In this document: positions 33,291 through 46,993 of the stretch, piece after piece
Numbering within the stretch: the stretch's first letter is position 1
Layout of the letters: each line of letters opens with the position of its first letter
From: Eonycteris spelaea
Taxonomy: Eukaryota > Chordata > Mammalia > Chiroptera > Pteropodidae
NCBI GenBank assembly: GCA_003508835.1
Contig: PUFA01000007.1
Coordinates: forward strand, 14,159,001-14,223,000
Direction of reading: 5' to 3'
Length of the DNA stretch: 64,000 nucleotides
Position numbers and translations under genes: made by a program
The notes under the pieces: model-generated
Databases searched by the model: none
What the model was told of the DNA's origin: nothing
The model's input: only the letters and a program-made list of their open reading frames with translations

Positions 33291-36200
33291 CCATGGGGGG
33301 TGGGCAGGAAGAGACTGGAAAAACGTACATTAATATAATTATAGCCCTCATTTCTGACTTACCATGTTAAGAATAATTTTTGGGGGTATCAGGCAAAATG
33401 GCCTGGGTTGTCCCTACTAAGCCTATAAACCTAGGATTAAGTCATCCATACTTTTTTGTTTTGTTTTTATGCTCTTTCTTCTCCATGCAAATCTCCTGAC
33501 CAGCTTGCATAATCACAGAGTAATCCAAATTTGCATGAACTAAATTTAAATGAGTTTTGTCACTAGACTCTGGTGACAAAAGAACGGCCTCCAGGATCAG
33601 ATAATACAGGTTCAAATAATCACTTGATTCCCACAGTAGGTGCTCAGTAAATCTTTGTCGTTTGGTGGAAGGGATAAAGAGCGAAATTTATTCATTCTTC
33701 CACTTAATAAACTAGGGCCTGGGAAAATTAATCTCTCCAAGCCTTGCTTTCCTCATCTGTAGATGGAGAAAAAGTCTCCTTTTCCCTTGTTTGCCTTTAT
33801 TTACAAAGCACCCAACTGTCTTTAAAAATCAGTTCCCAAATTCATACACCTTAAAGAAAAAGTCACAAAGAAATCTAACGGCCCATTTTTGGCCCTATTG
33901 AGCAATAGGTATTATTCCACTCTATTTTCTGGCCTTTGGGTTATCGCTACTCATGATGGGCTGGAAGCCTGGTGCAGTGTGTTGATTAGAACTTCTGGGT
34001 ATCAACCATGGTGTCTATACCTTCATCTCTTTGACTCCCGCATTATGAAGGTTAAAATTTTTTCATATCAAACATCCACGGGGCATTATTCTCTCTTCCC
34101 TCTCATTTATTTCCTGTATTTTCCAAAGCTGTAAAATCTCCTCTGATGCTTTGAAGAGAATTCTAAGACTTCCTCCATCCATCCTTTTCTCTCCCAGTTC
34201 AGATATCTACCCGTTGGGTACACAGACCATCTGCATCTCATCAGAGCATCTCCCAGGGTTATATTTCAAAATGATCTATTTTTCCCCCACTACAGGTTCT
34301 CTTTTTAGAAACCCTTGTATCTCCCCATTGAACAGATTCCTGATTCTTTTCTATTTGATTTTTCAAGGACGTTGTGTTTCCTTTCTCCTCAGTGGGATGG
34401 CTGTTTTCATACAAAGTCAAATGAGAAATTAAAACATCTGCATCTCTGCCTAAAGGAGCATCAGCCTCCTGCTTTGCTAAGTCAAATATCTTATGATTAA
34501 TAAAAAATAGTACATTGCCCTGTTACTTTTGAGACTCAGCCCAGAAACAAAAACACATTAAATTTAGGAAGCCTGTATGTGCTATTTTGTGAACAAGAAT
34601 AATACTTAGGAGTGCATTTTTCTGAGATATTGTTTGATGTAAACATTTAAAGAAAGACTTTTTCTACCCTTGTCTTCAGTTTTTCTCAGGCCAACAGTAT
34701 GAGGTAGCTCGCTGTAACACCATTTTCCAGAAGGATACACAATGGCTTCATGATAACTTTTGTAGTGAGCATTATGGGTGCCCCACCCAGGTCCCCTCAT
34801 ATCTTTTTACAAGTTTAACTTCTACATGTGAGTTTTACTGCTGAGAGCTGGCGCCTGTCCCCTTCAGAGGCTCACCCGCAGGCATGGGCACCATATTGCT
34901 CATGTGAAGAGCTGAAAATGCCTGCATTTTTGTCCCCTCGTGCCCACCCCAGGGTTGTCTGCAGCAAATGATGGATGGGTGTGGAAACACAAAAGTCCAA
35001 CTGCTCTTCCTCTGGATGTTCTTTACATGCCCCAGCACCCCACGGGAGCAGGCTGAGGCTGGGAGATCAGTTGAAATCACTTTTGCATGATTTCTTCCTC
35101 TTTCCTATCTTGTGTCCTAATTCCCTTCCTGGTTGATCCTGGGAGTACTTCCTTTAATAAATCATTGGACCCAAATACTCTGCTCAGGGTCTGTTTTGAG
35201 AAGAAACTAACCTAAGACAGCTCTGCTGCTTTCTTGGCCCTGCACTTTAGAGCTGCTTATGCCTTCATGTGGCAGTACTCCTGGGAGGTGACAAGACCTC
35301 AGAGAGGTGCTTGTCTCAGACCTGGGCATTGAGCCCTGCATGTGATCAGCGTGCTGGGAGACTTTGGGGAAGATAAATGGTGGGCAACCAGAGAGGCTGA
35401 ACTCATCAGAGGCCCCAGGCCGCAGAGCAGTTTTACCTGATGGGATCAGGTACCTGAAACAATGGGCTTCTCCAAGCCAAACGGAGTGGACCTAACATCT
35501 ACCATCTCAGGATTCTCCCTGATGGTCTGGCACTGCAAAAGCCTTTCTACAACCCTGGCGTACAGAGGAGGCCCCAACGACGCCTGAGACTGAATTCTTC
35601 ATGAGTCTGAATTATTTAAGTTGATTTAAAGCAAATAAAGTTATATCTTTTGCCCTTCTGATCAGTACACTAGGATTCATATTCATACAAAGTAGCCGAG
35701 GTGACTAGGTCTAGAAGGTCTATAAGAAAAGGACATGATGGAGACATCAGGAAAAGGTGGAGACGTTTTCAGGAAAAGTGGCTCTTCTTCAGTGCAACAT
35801 GTATCACTTTTTCTGTGCCCTCCAGTCACATTAATCATATTGAATTGACAGAAGGAAGCCCACACTCTTCATTCCTAACCGCGGAGTGGACTCATCCCTC
35901 CATACCCCTAAAAATCATAAAACTCAGGGGCAGATCCCACTGTGGCAAGAAAACAGACCTCTCCTTCCCTCCTAGCACTGTCTGCCAGTATACTCTTGGT
36001 CACACGATATCCTTTTCTGCTGAATGAAACTAGAATGCTAACATGATACGTTGAACTCCCATGAATATATCTGTCTTTTCCCTTTTGCTTCAGTCTCAAA
36101 GCTGTAAGTTTAAATCTGGAGACATGATCTATAAAAAGCTCCCAGAACCAAAGAATCCAGTCACTGCTTTGCCTCTTAAAAAACCAGCACGTCATTCTGT

Positions 36201-36439
36201 AGAAACAGACTGTGACGTGCTGTGTGCCTCCTCTGCGTCCAGCAGAATAAGGCACTGGCAGATGTTTCTCTGTAACTTTAACATGGACATTTTTTAATTG
36301 AAACCCAGAAATAGAAATCATGTCAGTTAAGGCTTGAGACATCTCAAGGCTCTCTTCAGCTTCACTTAAGAGCTTATAAAAATATGTTTGGGGTCTTCTT
36401 CCTTCCAATGACTTATTCCCCAGGTCTTCAAGGGAGTAG

Positions 36440-36510
36440 ATATACATACATTTATATGTATTATGTATATGTGTATACGTATGTATATGTATACATATAT
36501 GTATATGCAT
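36440..36510 (+). repeat. TATATG-rich microsatellite
   Basis: Imperfect TA/TG/CA alternating tract, able to pair with itself (gtatacgtatgtatatgtat). Confidence 0.9.
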
Positions 36511-37529
36511 TTTTTTCATTAGCATCAATTTATCCTAAGTGATTAGTGGCTTCCTTAATTGTGCTTCTAGGATTCTATCAGACCATAGGACCCTAAGCAA
36601 GGAATAAAGTAAAATTAATCATGGATCTTAAATAAATTGGAAGGGGGGGGTGGGTCTCAGCAAATGCTAGCCAATCCCAACAGTTAAGTGTAGTCTGAGC
36701 TGCAACAAAGATTTCATCAGGTACAATCAATTGAACTGAGTTGATACCACTTATCCTGCTGTGTTTTCTGAAAGAAAATCTCTTAATCTATAGGTGAGAG
36801 CCTTGGTGAAATGGAACCAGGTCTAATTTAGATGTTCCTGCTAAAAATAGCCACTGGAGATTTGTTAGAATTCGAGCTCCCAGTCTTATCACATTTGTGT
36901 TCTCCCTGTGATACCAGACAGAACTGTTGACGCAGAGATTACCATTTAACCAGGGCACACGTCGAAGTTAATGCAGTGTGACCAGTCGATCAAGGGCACA
37001 ATTACAAAAGATGAGACAATTGGCGAAGGTCCAGTAATGCTTTCCTGCGATTGGAGCGGTGACTTGCTAACCCCCACCTGAAAAATGCCGGATGGTTAAA
37101 AAAAAAATGCTAGATGACAAAGTGTGACCAAATCCTTCAGAAAATTCTAAGTCCTTTGGAAAGCATTACAGGCTTTCTCTAAAACGTCACTGGAGTTTCA
37201 CTTCCGCCACCCCGCCACATAAAAAGCTGAGCTGGCTCTTACGCACAGAGGAGAGTGAATGTGTGTGCATGTGTGTGTGTAGATATTAATTCTTGGATCT
37301 GACACTGGACCTTTTTTAAATCAATAACACACATGACCACATTTTAAGTATCCTTCAGACAATGCAACCCTGAAATATATGAAATATATATTATTTAGCA
37401 TTGATCAAAGGCTTACCTAATATTTTAAAGAAACAAAATGGTGACCTAGCTGACTTAGAGCTCTAGCCCTCTATTAAGTTAGCTCCTTAAAGAAAAATTT
37501 TTATGAAGGGTTGGGTTCCCCCAGAAGCA

Positions 37530-37880
37530 GGCTGTGAGAGATTTGAGTGCAAGTAGTAAATTTAGGTGGCAACTCTTGGAATGACCAGCAGTAGTGTGGG
37601 GAGTAAAACAGGCAAGTTCACAGTATCAGGAAAGTTACCACTGGGGCAACTGAGGCTCAATGCCATTGGGAAACTGGGAGACAGTACAGAACCTGCCTTG
37701 AAGTCACCCCACCCAAGGGGTTAGTGATATGAGTTATTACCTGCCAACTGCCATTAATTGTTTTTCAAAAAATGATGGCATAAACATTAACTCCTTAGCA
37801 CCTCCAGTCTGCCCATAAGAGCCACTGGGCTCTGAGAACTAGAGAAAGCTCTTAGGCAGAGTTATAAGAACATGGGGTTG
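37530..37880 (+). repeat. old interspersed repeat, family not assigned
   Basis: Contains cagaagcaggctgtgagaga and gagtgcaagtagtaaattta, a sequence type I recall as dispersed in mammals. A weakly similar stretch lies at 11410-11770. Not named. Confidence 0.4.
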
Positions 37881-39844
37881 GAAGCCAGTGGGCTGGCATG
37901 TATGTTAACACTGTGAGCATAATGAAGCCCAGCTACCTTTTTTCTTTCCTCCAGGGGAGGTGGAAGGATATGGTTTTAAAAAATATTTGGTATAAAATAA
38001 GATTAAATTTCTGTTATTACAAAACTGAAGTGGGAAACACTTCCCCAGAACCTATCTTTAGATAAGGGGAGGGAAGGAGTAGGAGTAATAATAAAATGGA
38101 TAATATTTGCATCTCCTGATGTGTTCACTTTTGTTTGATAAACAATTAAGAGCCATACCATCTAAAGCATTTTTCTTTTTGCTTTTGCTGCCAGGAAACT
38201 CAGCATCAGAAATATTTGAGGTTGATTACTTCACCAGATGCAAATGTTAAAGCTAAATTTAACTCATCCCATCTAGTATTCTCCCTTGCTCATTTTTGCT
38301 CTGCTCCTAAATTATTTTGTTTTCATTACTATTATTTACACCTGCTTGCTCTCAGAAACTGCTTAATGTCATTTATAAAACCGCAGATGAAAACGCATAC
38401 AGTTCTTTTCTCAAATTTTATATTAATAAAATATTTATGGTAGCCAGATAGCTACCAGAGGGGGCAAAATGAAGTCAGGGTACTATTCTCTTAATAGGAG
38501 CTGCATGTTAGATCTGTAATATTATCTGAGAATTTAAGCAAAGAAAATAGGTCCAAAGTCAACAAATTTATTACCCCATTACTAGCTAGTGTTGGGCCCT
38601 GGGAGCTAAAGACACACAAGTCACAATTCTTAGCATACTCTTACTATCCACCCAGTCTCACTCGTCACCAAAATCAAGGAAACAATTCATGACAGAATTT
38701 CAGTTCTGTTTGGAAAAGGCATTAACTTTCTCACTGGGGTTCTATTCATTCTGGAAACCTTAACACGTGACCAACACCCAGAGAAAACCACCAGATAAGC
38801 TCCCTCTGTTCTTCATCTTTTCCTGTTCAGCTTATATTTGAGTTTGGTGCGTCTGGACCAAACCAAATATTTCCTACACCCACAAGGGTCTTCCCTACCC
38901 AGGAAAAATGACACTAACTGATGATGTCATCCCTACCAAAACCCCTTTTTATCCTTTTCCAGCCAATGGCATTCTGCGCCACCCACCCCCTCCCCACCCC
39001 TGCCAATGTTGTCCAGCCCATGGCTGGTGTGAAAGAGACAGTATCTGTGTGAAATTACGCTTGGATTGCACACACTGCTGTGTATTCATCCAAAAGCAAT
39101 CTGGAGGCCGAGGCTTACAATTAGCTATTTGATCTTAATCAGTATTGTCCTTGGCCCTGGGTACACTGTGTCTTCCGGATACCACTCTTCCGGTGTTTGG
39201 ATGGCCTACTTAATTAGACAGCTGAAACGGCCTGTGCTTCAGAGACAGGTCAACTTTGAGAAATGTCAAACTCCTAGTCATTTTACCTTTGTTCAAAATC
39301 ACTGTGACACACCCTCCCTAGGTAGAGCAGTTGCGTCACCTACGTAACTGGTGGAAACTGCGCTGTCCTCACCTGGTGGATCTGCTCGGTTTTGGCTTTC
39401 TTGGGGCGCCCCCAAGTCTCAGAAGGTTTCTGAGTCTGCTCCTGGGGGTGTGGTCGGGGGGGGTAATAACACTAACTGACTGGGGAAAATGTTCCCCTGT
39501 GATATTTATGGTCGACTTCTCAAAATATAAGAAATGCTCACCAAGAAAATGGCCTGAAAGGACCAATTCTGCCCTGTTTAGCCTTGAGAATAAAGAGAAT
39601 GACCTTGCAGAAGAGTCCGAGCCGGTGAGCACATCTGAGTCCTAAGAGAGTAGTAATTCTCCCTGCCCATGTATTAATGCTCATCATCACCACCACCAAA
39701 GGCCATGCTAGAGAAAGGTCATAGCAGGCACTAAATGGCATATTACATTCTCCTTTGGTCTCAAGAAAGGCTGAGATTGGAACTGTTTTCTGGTTCTGTC
39801 GAGTCGAAGAAAAAAACGCATACTGCAGAGCCCCAACTTATTTC

Positions 39845-39990
39845 CCCTGGTACCTAACACAGGTTCAAAAACTTTGGCTGGACGAATCTGTAAAGCAGGG
39901 AGGGTAACACTACCTATCCCACAAAGATGTTGTAACAATTAAATGAGACAGTGTCACATAAAGCACACAGCCTGGCTGATAGTGAGAATA
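39845..39990 (+). repeat. MIR SINE fragment
   Basis: 3' half of MIR: acctatcccacaaagatgtt, aacaattaaatgagacagtg. Confidence 0.75.
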
Positions 39991-40889
39991 AAGAGAATAA
40001 CTACTATGGTTGATAATACTTGGGCACCAACGAGAATGCCTTGTGTTTTGCAAAGAGGAAGCTTTCACCTTTGGAAGCAGGATAACGGACAGGGAGCAAA
40101 TGCCCCACAAGGCAGGAGCCTTTAAGGAAAAGTGGGGGCTCTACAGCCTTTGTCAAGGGGCTGAAGTTAGTCTTGGGGTCCATGGTGGCAGGGATGTTTC
40201 CCATCAGAAGTTAACTCTGCTTCGCTCTCATGTTCTAGTCTTTGCACCCTCTTCTGCTTCCCCAGGGTGGGCCTACGGGCTATCCCAGCACTAACGGATG
40301 ACCTCTTAACCCAGATCCAAAATAAAATCGACCTCCTGCATTAAGTCCTGCCTCAGTGACCTCATCTGCCAAAGCAAAAGCCAAGAAGGCCCTGAGCAAC
40401 TACAGAAAAGCCCCATGAGAAAAAGGGAGGCTCCAGATTTCCAGAGTTCCTTCTGCGATTACTCCACTTACCATTGCCAAGGGCCCCCTCACTAGGCTGT
40501 CCTAGCTACAAAGGCTTCCCATTCATCGTGCCCAACGTGGGTGTCTCCCTGGGATCAGGATTCCTTTATGACAATGACACTGGCAGTGTCTACTTGCGCC
40601 TTTAAAGCTGATCTTTCTTGCCTATTTGCAGATGCAGTGGTGGAAATACTTAGTTGTCTGGCAATGATTTGGGAAGAGTAAGTAAGTGGTTCATGGAGGA
40701 AACTTAGAAAACCATGAAAGAATCTTCTTAAGCCCTGGAATCCTAAAAAAGCTTTGTCGTAATCATCTAGCTTACAGAAACTAGTGCTGTTGGCCTAACC
40801 CCTTATCTGGAGAATCCTCTCCTTTCTGCCAAACTTTTAAGTGGCCATAACAGGCAGCCAGAAGCAGTAAAAAGAATAATGGCTCCTGT

Positions 40890-41080
40890 TACTCAACTCA
40901 GTGGCTTATGTGGATTATTTCATTCCATCCCCATAAACATTCTAAGGTATATTTGGTATTATTTTTCTGAATCTTAAAAATGAGGTTCTTGGGAGTTAAA
41001 GGACTTGTTCAAGGGTCAACTGCCTGGTACATTAGAGTTCAGAGTTAAACCAAGGTCTTTCTGACTATAGGTCCAAGCTC
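40890..41080 (-). repeat. MIR SINE
   Basis: Reverse orientation, degraded: tttcattccatccccataaa, aaaaatgaggttcttgggag. Confidence 0.65.
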
Positions 41081-42239
41081 TTCCCCGACGATGGACAAAG
41101 GTGCACCTATCTTTCATATATTAAGGATAAGAAAGACTCTAGAACAACAACAAAAAAAAGCCAGTAAACAATTCCATTTTGACAATGGCTCCCCTGAGAG
41201 ATCTTGGAATGATTTGCATTAATCCTGCCAAGTCCCCAAAATTATTTATCTGTGATGCAAGAGGTGCCTGCAACCCTCTGGGGGTCTCAGCACATTCTGA
41301 CTGCGTCGGTGCTAACGTTTCCATGAAAACCACAAAGTTCCGAACTGCTTAGTCCGATGAGAAGCACGGGATGCCCCTTTGAAGCTCAAGTATAAAGTGT
41401 GCCTCTCAGCGCAGGCTCTTTTCTTCCCAGCCCTTGGGACAGGCTAGCAACCTTCTGATGCTCCAAGACCAAACGAATCCAGATGCACCATTTTTCTCTA
41501 ATTGGTGGAAGCCGATGTGTTGTGTTCAAAGGCGCGTCGGAGCCTGCCGTGTGAGCTTTGTGCCCCAAGATTTAGCCCGTTTCATCATCCTTCATTAGGA
41601 TGCAGGAGGGAACCCCAGCATCGTCAACTGGGCCAGAGGAACAAAGGCAACATGGAAATTGGAGCAGGGCAATGAGTCCCTCTGTCTCTCCACTTTTTCA
41701 AAACAAGATTCCGACCATTTACTCGAGAACTTATTGTGTCCTTGTGTTCCATACAAAGAAACAGGAAACTTCAGAGGGAAAAAGGGGCTCCAGTTTCTTA
41801 CATGGTGGCCCAAGGAGGTTGGGGTCACTAAGGGTGTTGGCAGGAGGCTAGCTTGGCCCCTTAAAAGTTGAAGGGGAGGCCACTCCCTTTTTTTTTTTTG
41901 CTCTTAGAGAAGGTCACCTGGGAGCAGGGGAAAGTTGTTCTTTCTTGGGAAACAATTTAAAAGGGAAGCCAAGGGTGGCAGCACTTAAAAACTGTGTTTG
42001 GGGCTCTCACAGCCTCTCACCAACCAAACTAGGCCAACCTGCCTGTTTGTTTCTTACTCTTTATCTACCACCCCAAAGAGTCTGAGAGAGAACTCTTCCT
42101 CAGACTCGTGGAATTTTTTGAAAATCGATCTATCTGCAGCTTGACCCTAGTTTCTGGAAATGCAAGTTCTAATTCTTATTTTGAGGACTGCTGTTTATAA
42201 CGGCTCATTCTGTAAATCGATAAAACTTTTCAGTGACCA

Positions 42240-42595
42240 TTTTGCCAATAGTTCTCAAAGTTTAAACGTGTGCGCTTTGAACTAACAGTTCAACACCTAG
42301 GAGTTTATCTTACAAAAATCCCTTCACATGTGAAACAAGAAATATTTACGATAGTCATGCAGCAATCTAACAGTAAAAAATTAAATATGATAACAAGTCC
42401 ATCTTAAGGGATTCGATGAATATATGATTGATTGTATCTACAGGCAGACAATGGAATATGCAGCAATGTTTTTTTTTTTTTTTTCAAAAGAGGTGGCCCA
42501 ACATGGACTCACCTGGAAAAAATATCCATGCTATGGGAACTGAAAACAACAAGTTGAAAAATTGTATGTATACTTTAATCTACTTTTCTTTAAAA
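42240..42595 (+). mobile_element. old LINE fragment, left part (split by MER20)
   Basis: Contains acaatggaatatgcagcaat after a run resembling the target-dilution motif of old L1 3' ends, then aagttgaaaaattgtatgta. It resumes at about 42831 after the MER20. Includes a T16 run at 42469-42484. Confidence 0.6.
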
Positions 42596-42822
42596 CAGGG
42601 GTTCTGAGCCGTGGCTCGACTGGCATTTGAGCGGTAGCTCTCTGCTGTGAGGGCCGCCCTGTGCGAGGCAGACTGCTTCGCAGCCACCCTGACCTCCACC
42701 CACTAAATTCCAGTAGCAACAACCTTCCCTGCAATTATGATGACCAACGGTGTTTTCAGACACTGCCAGAAGTCCCCCGGGGTGGGAGTTGGGGACAAAA
42801 CTGCCCCCAGTGGGAACTAATG
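42596..42822 (+). mobile_element. MER20 non-autonomous hAT transposon
   Basis: Begins caggggttctgagccgtggc and ends ctgcccccagtgggaacta; the interior (ctgacctccacccactaaat, ctgccagaagtcccccgggg) matches the MER20 consensus as recalled. It is flanked by ctttaaaa on the left and gtttaaaa on the right, an 8-bp target-site duplication with one mismatch, as expected for hAT elements. Confidence 0.92.
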
Positions 42823-42830
42823 GTTTAAAA

Positions 42831-43010
42831 TAATGACAGACAACTTAGGTTTGCACACGATAGGAAAACGTCTGGAAGGATCCTCACTAAGTTGTTAACT
42901 GCTGGGCCCCAAAAATGGTCAGGAAAAATACTCTTTTTATTTTACATGCCTCTGTTCTGCTTGATTATTTTTATAAATAAATATTTTCTTCTGTAATTAA
43001 GTAGGAAATC
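42831..43010 (+). mobile_element. old LINE fragment, right part
   Basis: Continues the interrupted LINE: gtctggaaggatcctcacta, gttgttaactgctgggcccc, and a T-rich end with atttttataaataaatattt. Confidence 0.5.
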
Positions 43011-43100
43011 TTTCTATTCCACTCCCACTCATGAACGTACTCATATACAAAGAAAATAAAGAGAACGCTTATTTCAAGAGATAATCTATCAGGATTCTCT

Positions 43101-43120
43101 TTGTTTGTTTGTTTGTTTTA
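43101..43120 (+). repeat. (GTTT)n short tandem repeat
   Basis: Five GTTT units adjoining the minus-strand L1 tail; probably part of its A-rich end. Confidence 0.9.
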
Positions 43121-43310
43121 GGTTGTTTTTTCTTATTTTTCAATTATACTTGACATTCAATATTACTTTATATTCGTTTCGGGTATGCAGCACAGTGGTT
43201 CGACATTTACATAATTTATGAAGTGATTCCCCCAATAAGGTGAGTACCCACCTGGCATCATAAATAATGACAATATTACTAGCTATATTCCCTATGCTGT
43301 ACTTTACATC
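43121..43310 (-). mobile_element. L1 LINE 3' UTR fragment
   Basis: Reverse complement of the L1 tail type seen at 9173-9645: ttatttttcaattatacttg, ggtatgcagcacagtggttc, ctatgctgtactttacatcc. Confidence 0.75.
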
Positions 43311-45259
43311 CGAGGATTTTCTCTGGAAAAGAGCGACGGGTGGGCTTTACCTGGAAAGGGAAGTCCTTTGAGAGGAGTAGATAATGAGATATGATGGTAT
43401 AAGCAGAACACATCAATTGATCCTGTAGAGTCTCACCAAGCCCTGTGGTGAGAACTGTCTGAGAGACTGTGAATGCCATGGGAACGTGGAATTCTAGCCT
43501 CTAGTTTTGAGCTGGGTGAGGACAGGTGTATTGCACCCTATGCTTCAAATCCTTCACCTGCTCAAAGGAGCATCTACTTTTCCACAAAGACTTTAGGACA
43601 GGTCATGAAGTAGTGGCTGTAAAGTAGATCCCCTTATCGGATTTGGCACTACATAAATAAAAGATGGAATTCTTATTAATATTTGCTTTAATTTTTTTTA
43701 AACCCATTTTTTAAAACAAGCATCTAATACAATTTGGGCACTTCAGAGTTTGGAGAATCCCAGGATGCTTGGATTTCTTGTTAATTTTGAAAGAATTTCC
43801 TCTAGGGAGATTTTCCCAGTTCATCGATATACTCGTGAGCAAAACAAAAAATGCTTCTTTTTTTTTTTTTTCCTGTTTTCTTTTTCTAGATGATAGGCTG
43901 CTCTGAGATTTCTTGAGAAATTACAAGGCAAACTTCCACAGCCGATTTTTATGATGTTTCCTATTGCCAAGTCTTTGAGAAGGAAAAACAAACCTAAATC
44001 TTAAAGAAAATAATCAAACCTTTGGCCCCAACATTGATGTCAGCCAGCAAATGACATATCAGATGTCTACCACCAATATCTTCACACAGTTACAACAACC
44101 TTCAACAGGGGGCGAAGAGAGTTATGGGTTTTGAACAACATTTTGAAAAGTGGCTGGGGAGAATTCTCTTGTTTATCTACGCTGGTATTTTGAGACTGAA
44201 ATTGATTTGAGACAGTTTTTGAATGAAGCTATGAATCAGTTCATATATGAACATAACTTACATTCTTTCTCATTATGTTTGTTTTGTTTTTCTGAAAGAA
44301 TGACAATGTTGAAAAGTCTATTTCTGGCTCAAAACTACCCATAAATGTTTGAGTCACAACTTTTGGACCCATTTCTTTTTCCTCCTTGATTTGAGTCAGC
44401 TTCTTAAAGGCATTTTACTTTATTCGGTGATGTTTTACTTCTATACAATTTTACCTTTTGTTTATTGAAGGCCTAATTGTGCAGTTACTTCATCAAGAAA
44501 TTAAACCTTCTCTTTTTTTTTTGTTTCTCCCTCTGAATCTAAAGAGTAAAGCTCAGAACTTGCCATTGTCAAGACTCCAGAGTCACTCTACAAACAAATT
44601 CTTGAAACAAAGAGAAAGCAAACTTTCTCTTCTCTGCCTTGTACAACAACACAGCTCAAACAAGGCAGGAGCCGCGAAGCAGGACATCATTTTCTAAGCA
44701 TCTGGCATAATCACACTCAGGTCAGCTGTGCCAAACCAAAGCAAGGGATGCTCTTAGTGGAACATCCAAGGATACTCAAGGATGCTCAAGGACACACTAC
44801 TGAAACCATGACTTCCATCTGCATTGTTTGCAAGGAAAATTCATGAAATTGACTGAAAAATGTATGGACTTTATAGAATGCTGTCAGATCAGGCCCTTTA
44901 TAGGATGACCCCAAAGTACCTGTGTGTGCTCATGAGAAGTGACTGGAAGACACACTATTGGTGCTCTGCCCTCAGATGCCTTTTCATTCTTTCTGTGGGC
45001 CCCATTCCCCTCCCTAGCCCAAGTCTACACTGTTTTACTTCCAATGGCCAGCATCTCCCATCTCTCCAACTTCTCAAGGGCTCCTGGAACCACTGGGCCC
45101 ACGAGCACAGAGAGTCAGGTGAGTCCTCCTACTCACCCAGGGCAGCCTTCAGCCAGTCACTGACTGCAGTGGGGTATAAAAGCCCAGCTCTCTTGCTTTA
45201 AAGCCAGGACACTCTCTGAGATGTAATTTACATTCCATTCCTCACTGGTACCTAACACT

Positions 45260-45590
45260 GAGGCTGGGATTTTGCCTGAAATCTCGCCTTGCCCCCTTCC
45301 CTTCCCAGCCCAGCTTCCTCATTCCTTTACCAGCTCCTCCTGGTGGTATGCCCTTAATACATCACCTGCACACACATTCACATCTCAGAATCCACTTCGA
45401 AAAACCCGCCCTCGGTCATTCTCTGCCCTCCTTTGCTTTCCCCCAAATTTTGATTCTTGTTCTTCTATACATCTCATTCCATGCTGGTAGCTGCAGTTCA
45501 CGACACCTGTTTTAGGTCTCACACTTCTGTTAGGACACATGTCATAAGCAGGGACTTGGTTAGCAGAGACTCTTAATAAATTATTTATGG
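45260..45590 (+). repeat. probable L2 LINE fragment
   Basis: Pyrimidine-rich sequence such as tttaccagctcctcctggtg and ctctgccctcctttgctttc, typical of the L2 3' region but without its terminus. Confidence 0.45.
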
Positions 45591-46885
45591 TCATGACGTT
45601 TAAGTTCTCTGCTAAAGGCACAGTCCTGGGCACCACACCTGGGCCGGACAGCCCTGCTGCCACCAGATGCAGTGGTTGGCACGTACTCTTCCCGAGGGCA
45701 GATGCTCTGTCAGACACATGCTTAGACTCAGCAGGTGTGAGTTTCTTTCCCTCCATGGCTGAAGTCTGAATCTAACATCAGAGAATTCTGCCCTGCCTTT
45801 CAAAAACAGGAATTGGAAACTCCTGCGTGCTTTGGAGCGAGCCATTTCTTTGCGTTAGTTTCCTCTTCTTCCTGCTGTTTGGTTGACCCCAGGTGACTAA
45901 GGGTTACTAGAGCTCTGTTTTTGACTGCTGTCTGCAAGAACTAGAGAACTTGGGTGATTCAATGGGACAGCCAGGACATGGCTCATGCAAGAGGTGATGG
46001 GGGACTTGAGTGGTGACAGCAGAAGGAGAGCTGTCCTGGAGACTCAATGGCCATGGAAACCCTTACTTGGAAGATTTCTTTCCTCTGATTCCTCTGTTCT
46101 GTACCACCTTCGAGAATCCTCTCTCACTCCAGGCCTGCTCAAGAACCACTAAAGAAGCATGCGGCTTACCGCACTAATTCAGGATCAGCTCCTTCATTGA
46201 AAAATAACATAGGCTTTTACCTGCATTTCCACAGAACACAGTACGCAGCAGTCCCTCAAAAACCATTGGTCTGCTTGGCTGTCACTCACTTAACCTGGTC
46301 CCATGTTTGCAGGGTGATCATGTGATTTGCCATCTAATTCAGGAAACTTTAGACTATGAAAAAGCATGCTGTCAATAATTATTCCCAGACAAAATGCATA
46401 AACTCAGACTGTCCCTGGGGACTGGGACTCATGGTCATGCTACATAACTGTGTAGAGATTCTGGCCGCACGGCACCACACTGGAGTCTGAATGGTGCTGT
46501 GGAACAAGCTACAAATCAGTCATGGGGATGGGCAGGGAGTTCAGACTGAGCACAGGAGGGTTTAGGCCGGTGGCTTTCTACGTTGAACTTTCTCAATATT
46601 TTTGAGCTCTGAATGATTTGAGCCACTAAGGGTGTACCTTTCTGAGAGCTATCTGCAGCAAAGAAGGGCTGGAGTTGCCAATGGGCGAAGCTTTGTGGTA
46701 CCAGATATTCTGATTCAGAGGCTGCTCAGCCTTCCTGAGATCCACTCAACGGGAGTGTCCATATTATGTGCCATCTGAACAGACCAACCCAGACACCAGG
46801 AAACAATATAACCAGCAAGCTCCCACAGCCTTCTCCACGGCAACCCCACATGACATCTTAACTCCTACCCTTGAGGCATACTCAC

Positions 46886-46993
46886 GATTTTCACAGTGCT
46901 GCCCAGTGTAGCCTGCCAGACAGGCACATTTGTAGAATCCGGTTTGGTCCAGGAGACAAGTACCATCATGGAAACAAGGGGACGAGGAACATG
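46886..46993 (-). CDS. PAMR1: PAMR1 exon, EGF-like domain
   Basis: 108 bp, phase 1-1: CA completing Ala, then [35 protein letters not shown] and one C of the next Leu codon. Acceptor CTTTTAG, donor AATC|GTGAGT. All six cysteines of the EGF fold are present in the order C-x4-C-x5-C-x9-C-x-C-x8-C. A symmetrical 1-1 exon encoding exactly one EGF domain is the classic shuffled-module pattern of extracellular proteins. Intact and close to human PAMR1. Confidence 0.97.

Larger units (their letters stand above)
30223..46885 (-). other. PAMR1: PAMR1 large intron (16.7 kb)
   Basis: Separates the EGF exon from the first sushi exon. Recognisable content: L1 ORF1-region relic (32700-33290), AT-rich microsatellite (36440-36510), unassigned old repeat (37530-37880), MIRs (39845-39990, 40890-41080), MER20 nested in an older LINE (42240-43000), minus-strand L1 tail (43127-43310) and an L2-like region (45260-45590). 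Segments 30230-32690, 33300-36430, 37890-39840, 41090-42230, 43320-45250 and 45600-46880 show no coding exon or named element I can support. Confidence 0.9.

Noticed and set aside
35908..36528. 206-codon minus-strand frame
   Set aside because: The first part is translated AT-rich microsatellite, and the rest shows no domain, splice pattern or family resemblance; most likely a chance frame.
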